Assembly (NCBI RefSeq): GCF_001029445.1
Contig: NZ_LDOT01000006.1
Coordinates: 297,941 to 361,940, forward strand
Length of the DNA stretch: 64,000 bases
Source: Photobacterium aquae
Lineage (GTDB): Bacteria; Pseudomonadota; Gammaproteobacteria; Enterobacterales; Vibrionaceae
Reading direction: 5' to 3'
Position numbers and translations under genes: made by a program
The notes under the pieces: model-generated
The model's database searches: none
What the model was told of the DNA's origin: nothing
Seen by the model: the letters and a program-made list of their open reading frames with translations, nothing else
In this document: piece after piece, positions 8,713 to 16,634 of the stretch
Position numbering within the stretch: the first letter of the stretch is position 1
How the letters are laid out: every line of letters starts with the position of its first letter

Positions 8713-8873
8713 TGTTTCATCCTCCACAAAATGGAGTTAATGAGGGCCGCAGTAACCTATCAAATTACTAATAGTTGGATCTTTGCCACAGAAATCCCAT
8801 AACTATGAATATATGTTAATAAATAGTGACTGAGTAAAAGCACTAATTTGTGGATGATATTGTGGGATAGCTT

Positions 8874-9152
8874 GTGACAATTTATATCGAACGACATCAT
8901 GATAAAGATCAGCAAGATATTACGAGTCTTACTGAGAAAATTGCCGGGGAGCTGGAGCAGGAATTTGGCTTAAGTTGGGTATGGCAAGAGAATCGCTTGC
9001 ACATTAACCATGCTTCGGCGAAAGGCTATCTGCATGCAGAAGAAGGTAAGATCACCATTCAACTTCAGCTTGGCTTTGCCGCCAGTCTTTTTGCTGGAGC
9101 AATAGAGCAGAATATCAGCGAACGGTTGGATCAATTGTTGCTGGTGGGCTGA
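8874..9152 (+). CDS. Polyhydroxyalkanoic acid system family protein
   Basis: A 92-residue protein starting with GTG (GGGA element 6 bases upstream). The composition and segments such as DITSLTEKIAGELEQEFGLS and AEEGKITIQLQLGFAAS match the small PHA_gran_rgn family (TIGR02610-type), found beside phasin and PHA synthase genes. Its biochemical role is unsettled; an association with the granule or its control is assumed from genomic context. Two phasin genes follow on the same strand, after a terminator, so it is transcribed separately. There are no membrane segments and no signal peptide, so it is cytoplasmic. Confidence 0.8.
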   Translation: MTIYIERHHDKDQQDITSLTEKIAGELEQEFGLSWVWQENRLHINHASAKGYLHAEEGKITIQLQLGFAASLFAGAIEQNISERLDQLLLVG

Positions 9153-9489
9153 CGTTCATTGAATAAAAAGCGTAAGTGTGCAGCCAACGGGCTGGGCAAT
9201 AACAGAAATTCTCTTTTGGTTTAGTTAAAAACCCCATGTTTATTGAGGCCTTTGGGCCTCTTTTTTTTGTCCATGATCTTACCTACGTGTTTAAATTGTT
9301 GATATTAAAGGTTTGTTTTCGTTACTGGAGAGCGTTGGTGGTGAGAGCGTTAAAATTTGATCCAGAGCACGATATTTATGGGATTTAGGGAGAGGATTCT
9401 AATCGAAAATCGTACATTAACTATAACAAATGACAGATTGACTAGGTAAATCAAGCGCCTGGGAATGTGAATGAATGGAGGGGACTGCA
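9153..9489. other. Intergenic region with terminator and phasin promoter region
   Basis: Apart from the terminator at 9244-9268, I see no gene. The distal part must carry the promoter of the first phasin gene; no sigma54-type or clear operator sequence was found. Confidence 0.5.
9244..9268 (+). terminator. Rho-independent terminator after the PHA system gene
   Basis: GAGGCC-TTTG-GGCCTC followed by eight T residues. Confidence 0.85.
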
Positions 9490-10101
9490 ATGGGAATCAT
9501 CAACAAGGCAGAGCCGAAGAAAGAGCAAATTCGTGATGCCATGGTTTATAACATTTGGTTGGCTGGCCTTGGGGCTTATGCAAAGAGTCGTGAGGAAGTA
9601 AACCAATTATCAGACAAAGGCAAAAGTCTATTCGATGAATTGATCGAACGTGGCCGTGCGCTGGAATCCAAGACCAAGGAGCGTGTGCATGCATCACGCA
9701 GCCAAACATCGGTAGCCATCGAAGAGCGCATGCACAGCATGGTTCAGAAATGTATCGGTATCGATAATGAACGCTTGGATCGCGTAGACGACAAGATTGA
9801 TCAACTCACTGCCAGTATTGAAGTGCTGCTAGAGAAGCAAAAAGCAGCTCAAGAAAGTGGCAAGACGCCGGTTCGCAAGCCTGTGGCGAAAAAAGCAAGT
9901 GTTGCTCGCCGTAAAAATGTGAAAGCGGCACAGCCTGTACCACCAAAGAATGACGCTCCAAAGAACGATGCGGTAAAACCTGAGGCTGAAAAAGCAGTGG
10001 TAGCACAGCCTGTTAAGGTTGAGCAGAAAGAGGTTGCAAAACCTGTTGAAGCGGCAAAGCCAGCAGTAGCGGCAGAAGTTAAGAAAGAAACAACTAATTA
10101 A
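9490..10101 (+). CDS. Phasin family protein with Ala/Lys/Pro-rich tail
   Basis: PHA granule-surface protein of 203 residues. The N-terminal half is the amphipathic phasin domain (IWLAGLGAYAKSREEVNQLS, then FDELIERGRALE). A heptad-like helix follows (RLDRVDDKIDQLTASIEVLL), and the C-terminal half is a low-complexity tail rich in Ala, Lys, Val and Pro with AKPVEAAKPAVAAE-type repeats. This layout resembles PhaF/PhaI-type phasins, whose basic tails can bind DNA and help partition granules. Start chosen at the ATG at 9490, placed after GGAGGGG; an in-frame ATG 15 bases upstream lacks a site. A second phasin gene follows. Confidence 0.85.
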   Translation: MGIINKAEPKKEQIRDAMVYNIWLAGLGAYAKSREEVNQLSDKGKSLFDELIERGRALESKTKERVHASRSQTSVAIEERMHSMVQKCIGIDNERLDRVDDKIDQLTASIEVLLEKQKAAQESGKTPVRKPVAKKASVARRKNVKAAQPVPPKNDAPKNDAVKPEAEKAVVAQPVKVEQKEVAKPVEAAKPAVAAEVKKETTN

Positions 10102-10207
10102 TTGCTCGCACCGTATCGCGGTTTAAGAGCTGAGGAATACCCACCTTACCTATGCGGTAAATGGGCTGACACATTAATCCAGCGTAGCGACGCAGGGGGA
10201 TATGAAT

Positions 10208-10567
10208 ATGAGTGACAATACAGTAGTAAAAGCGGCCAAGAATGTCGTTGAAAGCGGGGAAGGTGTTGCACGTAACATCTGGTTGGCAGGTTTGGGTTTG
10301 TACAGCCGCAGCCTAGAAGAAGCGCAACAGCTTAATGACAAAACTAACCAATTGTTCGACGAGTTGGTTGAGCGTGGTAAGGAAGTAGAAGTACAGGCCA
10401 AAGAATGCATTGGTCGTAATAGCGAAAAAGCCTCTGAAGAAGTGGAAGCGGGTATGAATGATTTGTTCTACCGCCTAAGCGGGGTTGATCGTGAAAAGCT
10501 TGAGCGTATGGATGAGAAAATTGACAAGCTGACCCATGCTGTAGAGAAATTGGCAGCCGCAGAGTAA
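10208..10567 (+). CDS. Short phasin family protein
   Basis: A 119-residue phasin lacking the basic tail of its neighbour. IWLAGLGLYSRSLEEAQQLN and FDELVERGKEVEVQ align with the same segments of the upstream phasin, so the two are paralogues, probably a local duplication. The C-terminal helix (LERMDEKIDKLTHAVEKL) parallels the end of the phasin domain. The ATG at 10208 is preferred because AGGGGGA lies 7 bases upstream; the earlier ATG at 10202 is too close. It should coat PHA granules. A strong terminator closes the unit. Confidence 0.85.
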   Translation: MSDNTVVKAAKNVVESGEGVARNIWLAGLGLYSRSLEEAQQLNDKTNQLFDELVERGKEVEVQAKECIGRNSEKASEEVEAGMNDLFYRLSGVDREKLERMDEKIDKLTHAVEKLAAAE

Positions 10568-10904
10568 CTGCCAATACAGAGCTACGTTCTAAGCCAGCCA
10601 GACAATAAGTAGCTCTGGGGTGTTACTGCCTTAATTCCAGTCTGCAGGTGGTGATACCGTTTAGGTTGCGCGTGGGCCATGCACGCGCAACTTTTTTGCC
10701 ATTTAGCTTTTACTGTTTTTAACGACGTGACTTCAAAGCCACATGTCACGTGATTGTAAAAGAATAAAAACATGCATGTTTGTCTCTTTTGGCAGAAGTT
10801 GGTGTATTTTTACCGAAAATAGATAATTCATTTTCTGATAGGTATTGACCAAATGCATAGTTTAATTCTAAGTTTGTAAATGAATTGTAACACAGGTGGC
10901 AGTT
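10568..10904. other. Intergenic region between phasin and hydrolase genes
   Basis: Contains the terminator at 10665-10697. The remainder is AT-rich and presumably holds the promoter of the hydrolase gene. No other element was recognised. Confidence 0.5.
10665..10697 (+). terminator. Rho-independent terminator of the phasin genes
   Basis: GTTGCGCGTG and CACGCGCAAC form a perfect 10-base stem with a 7-base loop, followed by six T residues. Confidence 0.9.
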
Positions 10905-11843
10905 ATGGATAGTTGGCGTAATAGGGCTTTCAACAAGGTTTTGTTTCGGATCATGCGGCAGAGATTGGCAAATTGCCATTCAACGGAAGAAATGCGCAGC
11001 TTGATTTTGTCTATTGACAATTACGGGCCGTTTATTTCGGCTCCGAAGGGAATGGAAGTCACGCCAACCAAGTTTGCCGATGTCGATTGTGACTGGGTTG
11101 ACATGCCAACGAGTAGTGGCAACAAAATAATCCTGTATTTTCATGGCGGAGGTTTTTGTTTTCATAGCCCCCGTATTCATAATGCCTTTCTTGCCCGCCT
11201 AGCCGGTGCGACAAACTCTCGTGGTTTGATGGTCAATTACCGACTGGCCCCTGAAAACCCATATCCTGCCGCTCCTGATGACTGTTACGCCGTTTATCGC
11301 GCTTTGTTGGTGAAAGGGTACCTTCCTCAAAATATCTTCTTTGCGGGCGATTCAGCGGGTGGCAACTTGGTTCTCACTACTATGCTGCGTTTGCGAGAAG
11401 CCAAACTACCGATGCCTGCTGGTGCTTTGATGATGTCGCCGGTCTCTGATATGGCGGTTACAGGGGAATCGGCATTTTTGAAGAGCAAGGATGATCCGTT
11501 TTTTGATCTTGGTACTTTGCTGTTAATGCGTAACAACTACATTGGTTTGCAGAATCCCTGTATCCCAGATATTTCACCTTACTATGCCGATCATCATGAT
11601 TTACCGCCGGTCTTCATTACTGCGGGCACCGAAGAGCTTTTGATGGATGATGCTATCCATCTCGCGGAACGAATGGGAGAAGCCGGAAACGATGTCACGG
11701 TTCATATTGTCAAAGGTGTCCCGCATGTCTATCCGCTGTTTTATCAACTGAATGAGGCGAGAGAGGCGATCAAGTTGATGACAGCGTTTGTTGCAGAGAA
11801 ATTCAAGCAAGCGAAGGCGGTTGATACCAAGCGGGCGAGTTAG
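10905..11843 (+). CDS. Alpha/beta hydrolase, hormone-sensitive lipase family
   Basis: A 312-residue esterase/lipase of family IV. The oxyanion-hole motif HGGG starts at residue 80 (YFHGGGFCFHS), the nucleophile Ser150 lies in GDSAGGN, and the acid and histidine are likely in TEELLMDD and VPHVYPL near the C-terminus. There is no signal peptide, so it is cytoplasmic. It would hydrolyse short- to medium-chain carboxyl esters. Its position after phasin genes suggests, but does not prove, a role in PHA oligomer or lipid ester turnover. The ATG at 10905 has AGGTGG 5 bases upstream; a GTG three codons earlier is the alternative. Confidence 0.85.
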   Translation: MDSWRNRAFNKVLFRIMRQRLANCHSTEEMRSLILSIDNYGPFISAPKGMEVTPTKFADVDCDWVDMPTSSGNKIILYFHGGGFCFHSPRIHNAFLARLAGATNSRGLMVNYRLAPENPYPAAPDDCYAVYRALLVKGYLPQNIFFAGDSAGGNLVLTTMLRLREAKLPMPAGALMMSPVSDMAVTGESAFLKSKDDPFFDLGTLLLMRNNYIGLQNPCIPDISPYYADHHDLPPVFITAGTEELLMDDAIHLAERMGEAGNDVTVHIVKGVPHVYPLFYQLNEAREAIKLMTAFVAEKFKQAKAVDTKRAS

Positions 11844-12174
11844 TTTTGTTCTACGAATGCAATGCTAACTTTACGAAGAATTGTCTTTGTGATCTGCAAA
11901 TTTTCTAAATGTCCTGCTCCGTTTTTAATGTCTCGTGTTCGTAATAGTCTGTTGCCTGTGAATTGTTGTTAAGAGCAGGCAAGTCTTGCCTTAATAGTTT
12001 TTGTTGTCTTGGAACCTGATGCTTTCTTAGCCCCTCATGTTTGCGTTGCAATAACCTTCCGATCTACATCTGAATTGGGTTATTGAAAGCACTCTGGGGG
12101 CAAGAGAATTTCGCGTTGGGTGCATTTGTGGTAAAAATCAGATCTTGAGTGTATTCATTCACAGGGTTTTTATT
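11844..12174. other. Intergenic region with overlapping inverted repeats
   Basis: No gene is evident. Segments TTGCCTG (11952-11958), CAGGCAA (11976-11982) and TTGCCT (11986-11991) can form two mutually exclusive hairpins, the second followed by TAATAGTTTTT. This could be the hydrolase terminator or a small leader structure. Confidence 0.4.
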
Positions 12175-12543
12175 ATGCAGCCTAAGACAATGGTCGAGTA
12201 TTTGCTTTCGTTTCCTTCTGCGGAAAGTAGCTATCCGTTTGGCCCGGATGCCGAGGTATTCAAGGTGATGGGCAAGATGTTCGCGCTGGTGGCAGAGCAT
12301 AAAGGAAAAATGCGAGTCACGCTAAAAGGCATGCCGGTTGATAACTCGCTGCTGGTTAGCCAGTTTGAGGGGATTATTCCGGGTTACCATATGAATAAGC
12401 AGCATTGGATCACTGTCGAGCTCGCTGGTGATGTACCTGTTCCTATGCTGGAGGATCTGGCATCGCGCTCTTACAAGCTGGTGGCTTCCAAGCTTACCAA
12501 AGCAGAAAAAGACCGGCTTCGTCTACAAGGTGCCGAGTGCTAG
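12175..12543 (+). CDS. MmcQ/YjbR family protein
   Basis: A 122-residue cytoplasmic protein of the YjbR (CyaY-like DNA-binding) family. Typical segments are FPSAESSYPFGPDAEVFKVMGKMFAL near the N-terminus, VDNSLLVSQFEGIIPGYHMNKQHWITVEL in the middle, and SYKLVASKLTKAEK at the end. Structures of the family show a double-wing fold compared with CyaY/frataxin; a specific function is not established. I use the ATG at 12175; the frame is open another 30 bases upstream, but only from a weak TTG. A bidirectional terminator separates it from the convergent TetR gene. Confidence 0.85.
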   Translation: MQPKTMVEYLLSFPSAESSYPFGPDAEVFKVMGKMFALVAEHKGKMRVTLKGMPVDNSLLVSQFEGIIPGYHMNKQHWITVELAGDVPVPMLEDLASRSYKLVASKLTKAEKDRLRLQGAEC

Positions 12544-12591
12544 ACGAAGATTATCCGTGCTAGTGTAGCGGCATTAAATCAACGCCAAAAG

Positions 12592-12620
12592 AAACAGCCT
12601 GCATCTGCAGGCTGTTTGGT
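12592..12620. terminator. Bidirectional terminator between convergent genes
   Basis: A perfect 12-base inverted repeat, AAACAGCCTGCA and TGCAGGCTGTTT, lies between the stop codons of the YjbR and TetR genes. The T run is short on either strand. Confidence 0.7.
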
Positions 12621-12660
12621 TTATGGCTTCTTGTTGATATTTATTTTTTGGGCGAGTGGC

Positions 12661-13293
12661 TCAGGTTACCAGCTCTTTCACCAAATCTTCATGGGTAAAG
12701 AAAGGCGAAGTTGCGCTCTCGGCGAGGTAGGGTTCTACCATTGATATCAATCGAAGTACCCCTGAGCGTACCAGTTCGCTTTCGCTGTAATGGTCATCAA
12801 GCAGTGTTTGGTAGTTTAGCCAATTGAGGCTGACCAGCAGTAGGTTATCAGCGAGGAGCGGGAGACTCTCGCTGTCGCATTTCAATTTACCCAGAACAAC
12901 CAAATGCTTGAGCATTTCATTGCACATATGGCGTAACTTCAGAATCAAGGTGCGAATTTTGCGTTTGATCTGAGGGTTGTGGCCATTGAGGTTGTCTAAG
13001 TTACGAAACAAAAAGCGGTAGTGGGTGAATAGCGCCATCACCGTGTGCATGAATGGCCAGTAGTCATCGAAATCTTTGACTTTGTCGGCATATTCGTTGC
13101 TCAAGGTTGTCAGTGAATTCTGCAATTCGCTAACCAGCGTGGCAATAATTTCATCCTTGCCGCGGAAGTGGTAGTACAGGTTGCCCGGGCTGATCCCCAT
13201 CTCTGTCGCAATGATCAGAGTGCTGACCTGGGCGACGCCGTCGCGGTTAAACAGTTCTAGGCTAACCGATAAGATCCTGTCTTTGGTTTTCAT
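12661..13293 (-). CDS. TetR/AcrR family transcriptional regulator
   Basis: A 210-residue repressor-type protein. The N-terminal helix-turn-helix (KDRILSVSLELFNRDG, then STLIIATEMGISPGNLYYHF) is the TetR_N signature; the rest is a helical ligand-binding domain. The start at 13293 is set by AAGGA 7 bases upstream; an earlier ATG would place that element inside the gene. It is the last gene of a minus-strand cluster with the acyl-CoA reductase and DUF2505 genes, so it probably controls them in response to an acyl-CoA or fatty acid. The repeated GACCAGT motifs upstream of the reductase (15950-16213) are candidate operators. Confidence 0.85.
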   Translation of the reverse strand: MKTKDRILSVSLELFNRDGVAQVSTLIIATEMGISPGNLYYHFRGKDEIIATLVSELQNSLTTLSNEYADKVKDFDDYWPFMHTVMALFTHYRFLFRNLDNLNGHNPQIKRKIRTLILKLRHMCNEMLKHLVVLGKLKCDSESLPLLADNLLLVSLNWLNYQTLLDDHYSESELVRSGVLRLISMVEPYLAESATSPFFTHEDLVKELVT

Positions 13294-13389
13294 CGTGCTT
13301 TCCTTGTACATGGTGAACCAACGTAATGGCAGAGGTCGACATCCGGAGCATGTGATGCCCCGGCCTTATCGTCCACTGCCATACGGCGT

Positions 13390-13908
13390 TTAGGCTTCTT
13401 CTGCAATCAGCTTAGGGAGTGATTGGCAAAGAAACGCATATTCAGCCTGCATTTGTTCTTTGATATCTGTACAGATGAAAGACACCAGCGTGCCGCCCAC
13501 CAAAGGAACCGATGAATCGACATCGACATAGACTTTGTTGACGGTGGCGATATTCGGACGATCCGTCGGCTCGGTAAAGCACATCTTGCCGCGAATTTTT
13601 GCCGGTACCCCAAGAATTTCGACATCGAAATTGCACTGGAGGCCACCGTTTTCTTGCCAGCGCCACGTTTCATCTTGTTTGATGGTGTTGAAGCTGCCCA
13701 GCAAACTTTTGAGGACGCGTGGAACATTAGCCGGCATTTCTCGTTGGGTGGTGACGGTAAAGCCGTCTTCGGTTTCTTCCAGCCCAACTACCTTGACCTG
13801 CTTGCCACCGAGCTTGGTGTATTTGTCGATGATCAGCGCTTCTTCGCTGAAATACCGGAGCAGGGTATCAAGGTCTTCTTTGTAGTCATGTATCGCTGTA
13901 ACTTGCAT
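13390..13908 (-). CDS. DUF2505 domain protein
   Basis: A 172-residue protein of the DUF2505 family, which belongs to the SRPBCC/START-like superfamily of hydrophobic-ligand-binding folds. The start ATG has GGAG 6 bases upstream. No signal peptide, membrane segment or catalytic motif is obvious. It lies 10 bases after the two-domain fatty acyl-CoA reductase and upstream of the TetR gene, on the same strand. A START-like pocket could carry or present an acyl chain, but that is inference from fold and context only. Confidence 0.75.
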   Translation of the reverse strand: MQVTAIHDYKEDLDTLLRYFSEEALIIDKYTKLGGKQVKVVGLEETEDGFTVTTQREMPANVPRVLKSLLGSFNTIKQDETWRWQENGGLQCNFDVEILGVPAKIRGKMCFTEPTDRPNIATVNKVYVDVDSSVPLVGGTLVSFICTDIKEQMQAEYAFLCQSLPKLIAEEA

Positions 13909-13918
13909 GATCTGCTCC

Positions 13919-15904
13919 TTACATGTGTATTTCGCGCATGATGCTATTCAAAGCAACCACGTCTGCAGTTGGCTCTTTGCGTTCGCTGTCTTCACCTTCA
14001 TCGGCGTTACCGTGGTCAGGGTTATAACCTGTTGCCATCAGCAGTTCACCGAGTTTAGGGTAGACGCCGTGAACGAAGGCGCCGAGCAGGCCGAGTTTGG
14101 TTGCAATACGCTTCGGCTTCTCGATGATAGCCTTGATAATGAGATCAGCGGCTTCTTCTGGGCTGAGCAGCGGGATGCCCCCCTCATGGCGGTAATGCTC
14201 GGAGATCATGCGAGTTTCAACCAGCGGCATGTTAATCGTCGTGAAATTAATGCCCTGACCACCTAGCTCGATACTGGCTGTACGGGTGAAGGTATCCAGT
14301 GCGGACTTAGAGGCGGCATAGGCTGAGAACAGCGGTTGGTTGGTCAACACGGCAATCGACGAAATGTTGATGATATGGCCCTGTTTGGCCTCAATCATTT
14401 CAGGCAGGTTGCCGAGGATCATGCGTAGCGAGCCGAAGTAGTTAATCTGCATGGTACGTTCGTAATCGTGCAGGCGGTCAGTGGCTTTGCTGACCGAGCG
14501 GCGAATAGAACGGCCTGCATTGTTGATCAAAATATCGACTTTGCCGTGATCACGCTTAATTTGTTCAATGGCTTTTTGCGCAGATTCATCTTTGCTGAGA
14601 TCGCTTTGATAAATAAATGCTTGGCCGCCAAGACGTTCTATTTCATTGCGGGTTTGTTGCAGGCGTTCAAGGTCGCGGGCAACAAGTACCAGTTTGGCTT
14701 TGGTAGAGGCAAGTTTAAGTGCCGTCGTATAGCCGATACCGGATGATGCGCCGGTGATCACAACGACTTTCCCGTCAACGCAGCCTTTAAGGCTTTTTTC
14801 TACGTATAGCTCAGGGTCTAGGTTGCGCTCCCAGTAATCCCAAATCTTATCGGCATAATCAGGCAGACGAGGACAGGTGATCTGGCTGTCTGACAAGGCG
14901 TTCAAGGTATTCGTGCAATCAAATTGGGTTGGATAGTTAAAGAAGCTCATCGCGTCTTTAGGGACATCCATCTCTTGGCTGATGGCATCAATAAAGCGTT
15001 TGAGGACAGGGATCTGGCCAAGTTGGCTCCATAGATGTGAAGGCACCATACGGAAAACACGCATATCAAGGCGCATTGCCATACGCGGTGCGTGACCTGC
15101 TTCGGCAAAGATATTGATGACTTCACCAGCCCGGTAAGGGTCAGGGTCGACAATATGGAAACATTGATTGTCGAGGTTTTCCTTGTGAGAGATATGGTCA
15201 ATTGCATCGGCAACATAATCCACGGGAACCAGATTCAGGCGTCCGCCTTCGAGGCCGAGTAGCGGAGCCCACTCAGGGAGCGCACGACGAATTTTCTGAA
15301 TGACCTTGAAGAAATAGTACGGGCCGTCGATACGATCGGCGAGGCCAGTCTTGGAATCACCGATTACGATACCTGGACGGTAAGCACGCCAAGGAATGGT
15401 TGCGGTTTCCTGCAGCAATTTTTCGGCGTTGTGCTTGGTGGCGAAGTAGGGATGCTCAAGCCCAGTCGCTTCGTTGAGCATGTCTTCGCGGAACCAGCCA
15501 CGGAATTGTCCGGCAACAGCGATGGAGCTGAAGTAGTGGAAGCAACCTGCATTGATACGCTCGGCAAAACGCAGGGTGTACTCGGTGCCGTCGATATTGG
15601 CACGCATCATGTCTTCTTCACTCGCTGTCAAATCATAGATGGCAGCAAGATGGAAGAAGTGGGTGATTTTTCCAGTCAGTCTCTTTGTATCTTCGGCTGA
15701 AATACCGAGGTTAGGTTCGGTAATTGAGCCCTTAATGCAATGAAATTTGTTTTTGGGTAGTTGGTGCTTTTCGATTAGTGCGGAGAGCCTATCTTCAGAC
15801 AGTTGATCATAGGTGAGAAGGTAGATATCCCCAGGACGCTTAGCCAGCCTTTGCAGTAACTGAGAACCGATAAATCCAGTTGCGCCGGTAATGAAATAAT
15901 TCAT
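13919..15904 (-). CDS. Two-domain fatty acyl-CoA reductase (FAR, wax-ester type)
   Basis: A 661-residue fusion of two short-chain dehydrogenase domains. The N-terminal extended SDR domain has GATGFIG at 7-13 and a Y153-xxx-K157 pair, with FAR hallmarks such as YRPGIVIG and GGRLNLVPVDYVADAI. The C-terminal classical SDR domain has TGASSGIG near 384-391, NNAG near 461-464 and Y529-xxx-K533. Order, length and recalled sequence closely match the Marinobacter enzyme Maqu_2507, which reduces fatty acyl-CoA through the aldehyde to fatty alcohol with NADPH. It is expected to make fatty alcohols for wax esters or a related lipid. Start at 15904 after AAGGA. No wax ester synthase gene is in the window. 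Confidence 0.88.
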   Translation of the reverse strand: MNYFITGATGFIGSQLLQRLAKRPGDIYLLTYDQLSEDRLSALIEKHQLPKNKFHCIKGSITEPNLGISAEDTKRLTGKITHFFHLAAIYDLTASEEDMMRANIDGTEYTLRFAERINAGCFHYFSSIAVAGQFRGWFREDMLNEATGLEHPYFATKHNAEKLLQETATIPWRAYRPGIVIGDSKTGLADRIDGPYYFFKVIQKIRRALPEWAPLLGLEGGRLNLVPVDYVADAIDHISHKENLDNQCFHIVDPDPYRAGEVINIFAEAGHAPRMAMRLDMRVFRMVPSHLWSQLGQIPVLKRFIDAISQEMDVPKDAMSFFNYPTQFDCTNTLNALSDSQITCPRLPDYADKIWDYWERNLDPELYVEKSLKGCVDGKVVVITGASSGIGYTTALKLASTKAKLVLVARDLERLQQTRNEIERLGGQAFIYQSDLSKDESAQKAIEQIKRDHGKVDILINNAGRSIRRSVSKATDRLHDYERTMQINYFGSLRMILGNLPEMIEAKQGHIINISSIAVLTNQPLFSAYAASKSALDTFTRTASIELGGQGINFTTINMPLVETRMISEHYRHEGGIPLLSPEEAADLIIKAIIEKPKRIATKLGLLGAFVHGVYPKLGELLMATGYNPDHGNADEGEDSERKEPTADVVALNSIMREIHM

Positions 15905-15949
15905 GACCACTCCTTACGCGGTATTAGACATTCATGTGCAGAGTAATTT

Positions 15950-16213
15950 ACTGGTCTGATGACCAACTTTAGTGTGCATCTTGTCGCACAGTGACTCAAA
16001 GTAAAACCAGTCAAAATGTGCTCCCGTTCAAGATTCCTAAAGGGAATTTATCCAATTAGAGTATTTGCTCACATAAATTCAACATCTGTTACAGCTTTCA
16101 CATCTGACCAGTGAGAAATATCGGCAATATGTCTTTATGTTCATATTTGTTTTTGCGACTGGTCTCGATGATTTGCTTCTATTCAATCATCAACATAGTC
16201 AATAGTGACCAGT
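15950..16213. promoter_or_regulatory. Array of GACCAGT/ACTGGTC operator-like motifs
   Basis: ACTGGTC occurs at 15950-15956 and 16158-16164. ACCAGTC occurs at 16006-16012, TGACCAGT at 16105-16112 and 16206-16213, and a partial TGACCA at 15960-15965 forms an inverted pair with the first. CTGGTCTGA at the first copy resembles half of the E. coli FadR consensus. Likely bound by the operon's TetR protein or a FadR-like regulator. Confidence 0.5.
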
Positions 16214-16307
16214 TTGCATCTCATGCGTGAGGCTGCCAGATGTTAAAATACTGTGCTTCCTGCCTTGCTGAAAAAGGCATTTAAGAGGGTATAAAGGGGA
16301 TTAAACC

Positions 16308-16508
16308 TTGTTGTTAATAGGTTTTTCTATTTCTTCTCGGCATGCTCTGCTGCTTTTGCTAGTGTTTTGCAGAGTTAGATATGGCCATGGTTATTTAGAT
16401 GGCAAATGTTCGCACTTTTATATTCGTGAAAGATTAAATGATGGTATTCCTCCGCACGGCTATAACGACGGATACAAAAATATGCAATCAAATTGGTTTT
16501 TCGGATAA
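16308..16508 (+). CDS. Doubtful short frame, possible exported peptide
   Basis: A 66-codon frame starting at TTG with AAAGGGG 8 bases upstream. The N-terminus is hydrophobic (MLLIGFSISSRHALLLLLVF) and the remainder is rich in Tyr, Gly, His and Asn (YGHGYLDGKCSHFYIRERLN). That would suit a small exported peptide. The start codon is weak, no family is recognised, and chance cannot be excluded. Listed only because the ribosome site and leader-like N-terminus coincide. Confidence 0.2.
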   Translation: MLLIGFSISSRHALLLLLVFCRVRYGHGYLDGKCSHFYIRERLNDGIPPHGYNDGYKNMQSNWFFG

Positions 16509-16566
16509 AAAGATGAAATGAGCGTTGGGGACGTTTTATTTATTAGGCATTAGGGCGTTTGTAGGT

Positions 16567-16603
16567 AACGGCCAAACGTCAGGGAGACTGACGTTTGGCC
16601 GTT
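16567..16603. repeat. Perfect 16-base hairpin downstream of the HTH/PBP regulator
   Basis: AACGGCCAAACGTCAG and CTGACGTTTGGCCGTT pair without mismatch around a 5-base loop. There is no T run on the minus strand, where the regulator gene ends 32 bases earlier. It may act as a 3' mRNA-stabilising structure or Rho-assisted terminator. Confidence 0.6.
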
Positions 16604-16634
16604 GAAGGGAATGCTGCTAGGTATCAGTTGAGGA

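Larger units (their letters stand above)
15905..16634. other. Long intergenic region upstream of the reductase operon
   Basis: About 730 bases. It holds six close copies of a GACCAGT/ACTGGTC motif (15950-16213), a doubtful short frame (16308-16508) and a very strong 16-base hairpin (16567-16603). The reductase promoter must lie within the first few hundred bases. Confidence 0.6.
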
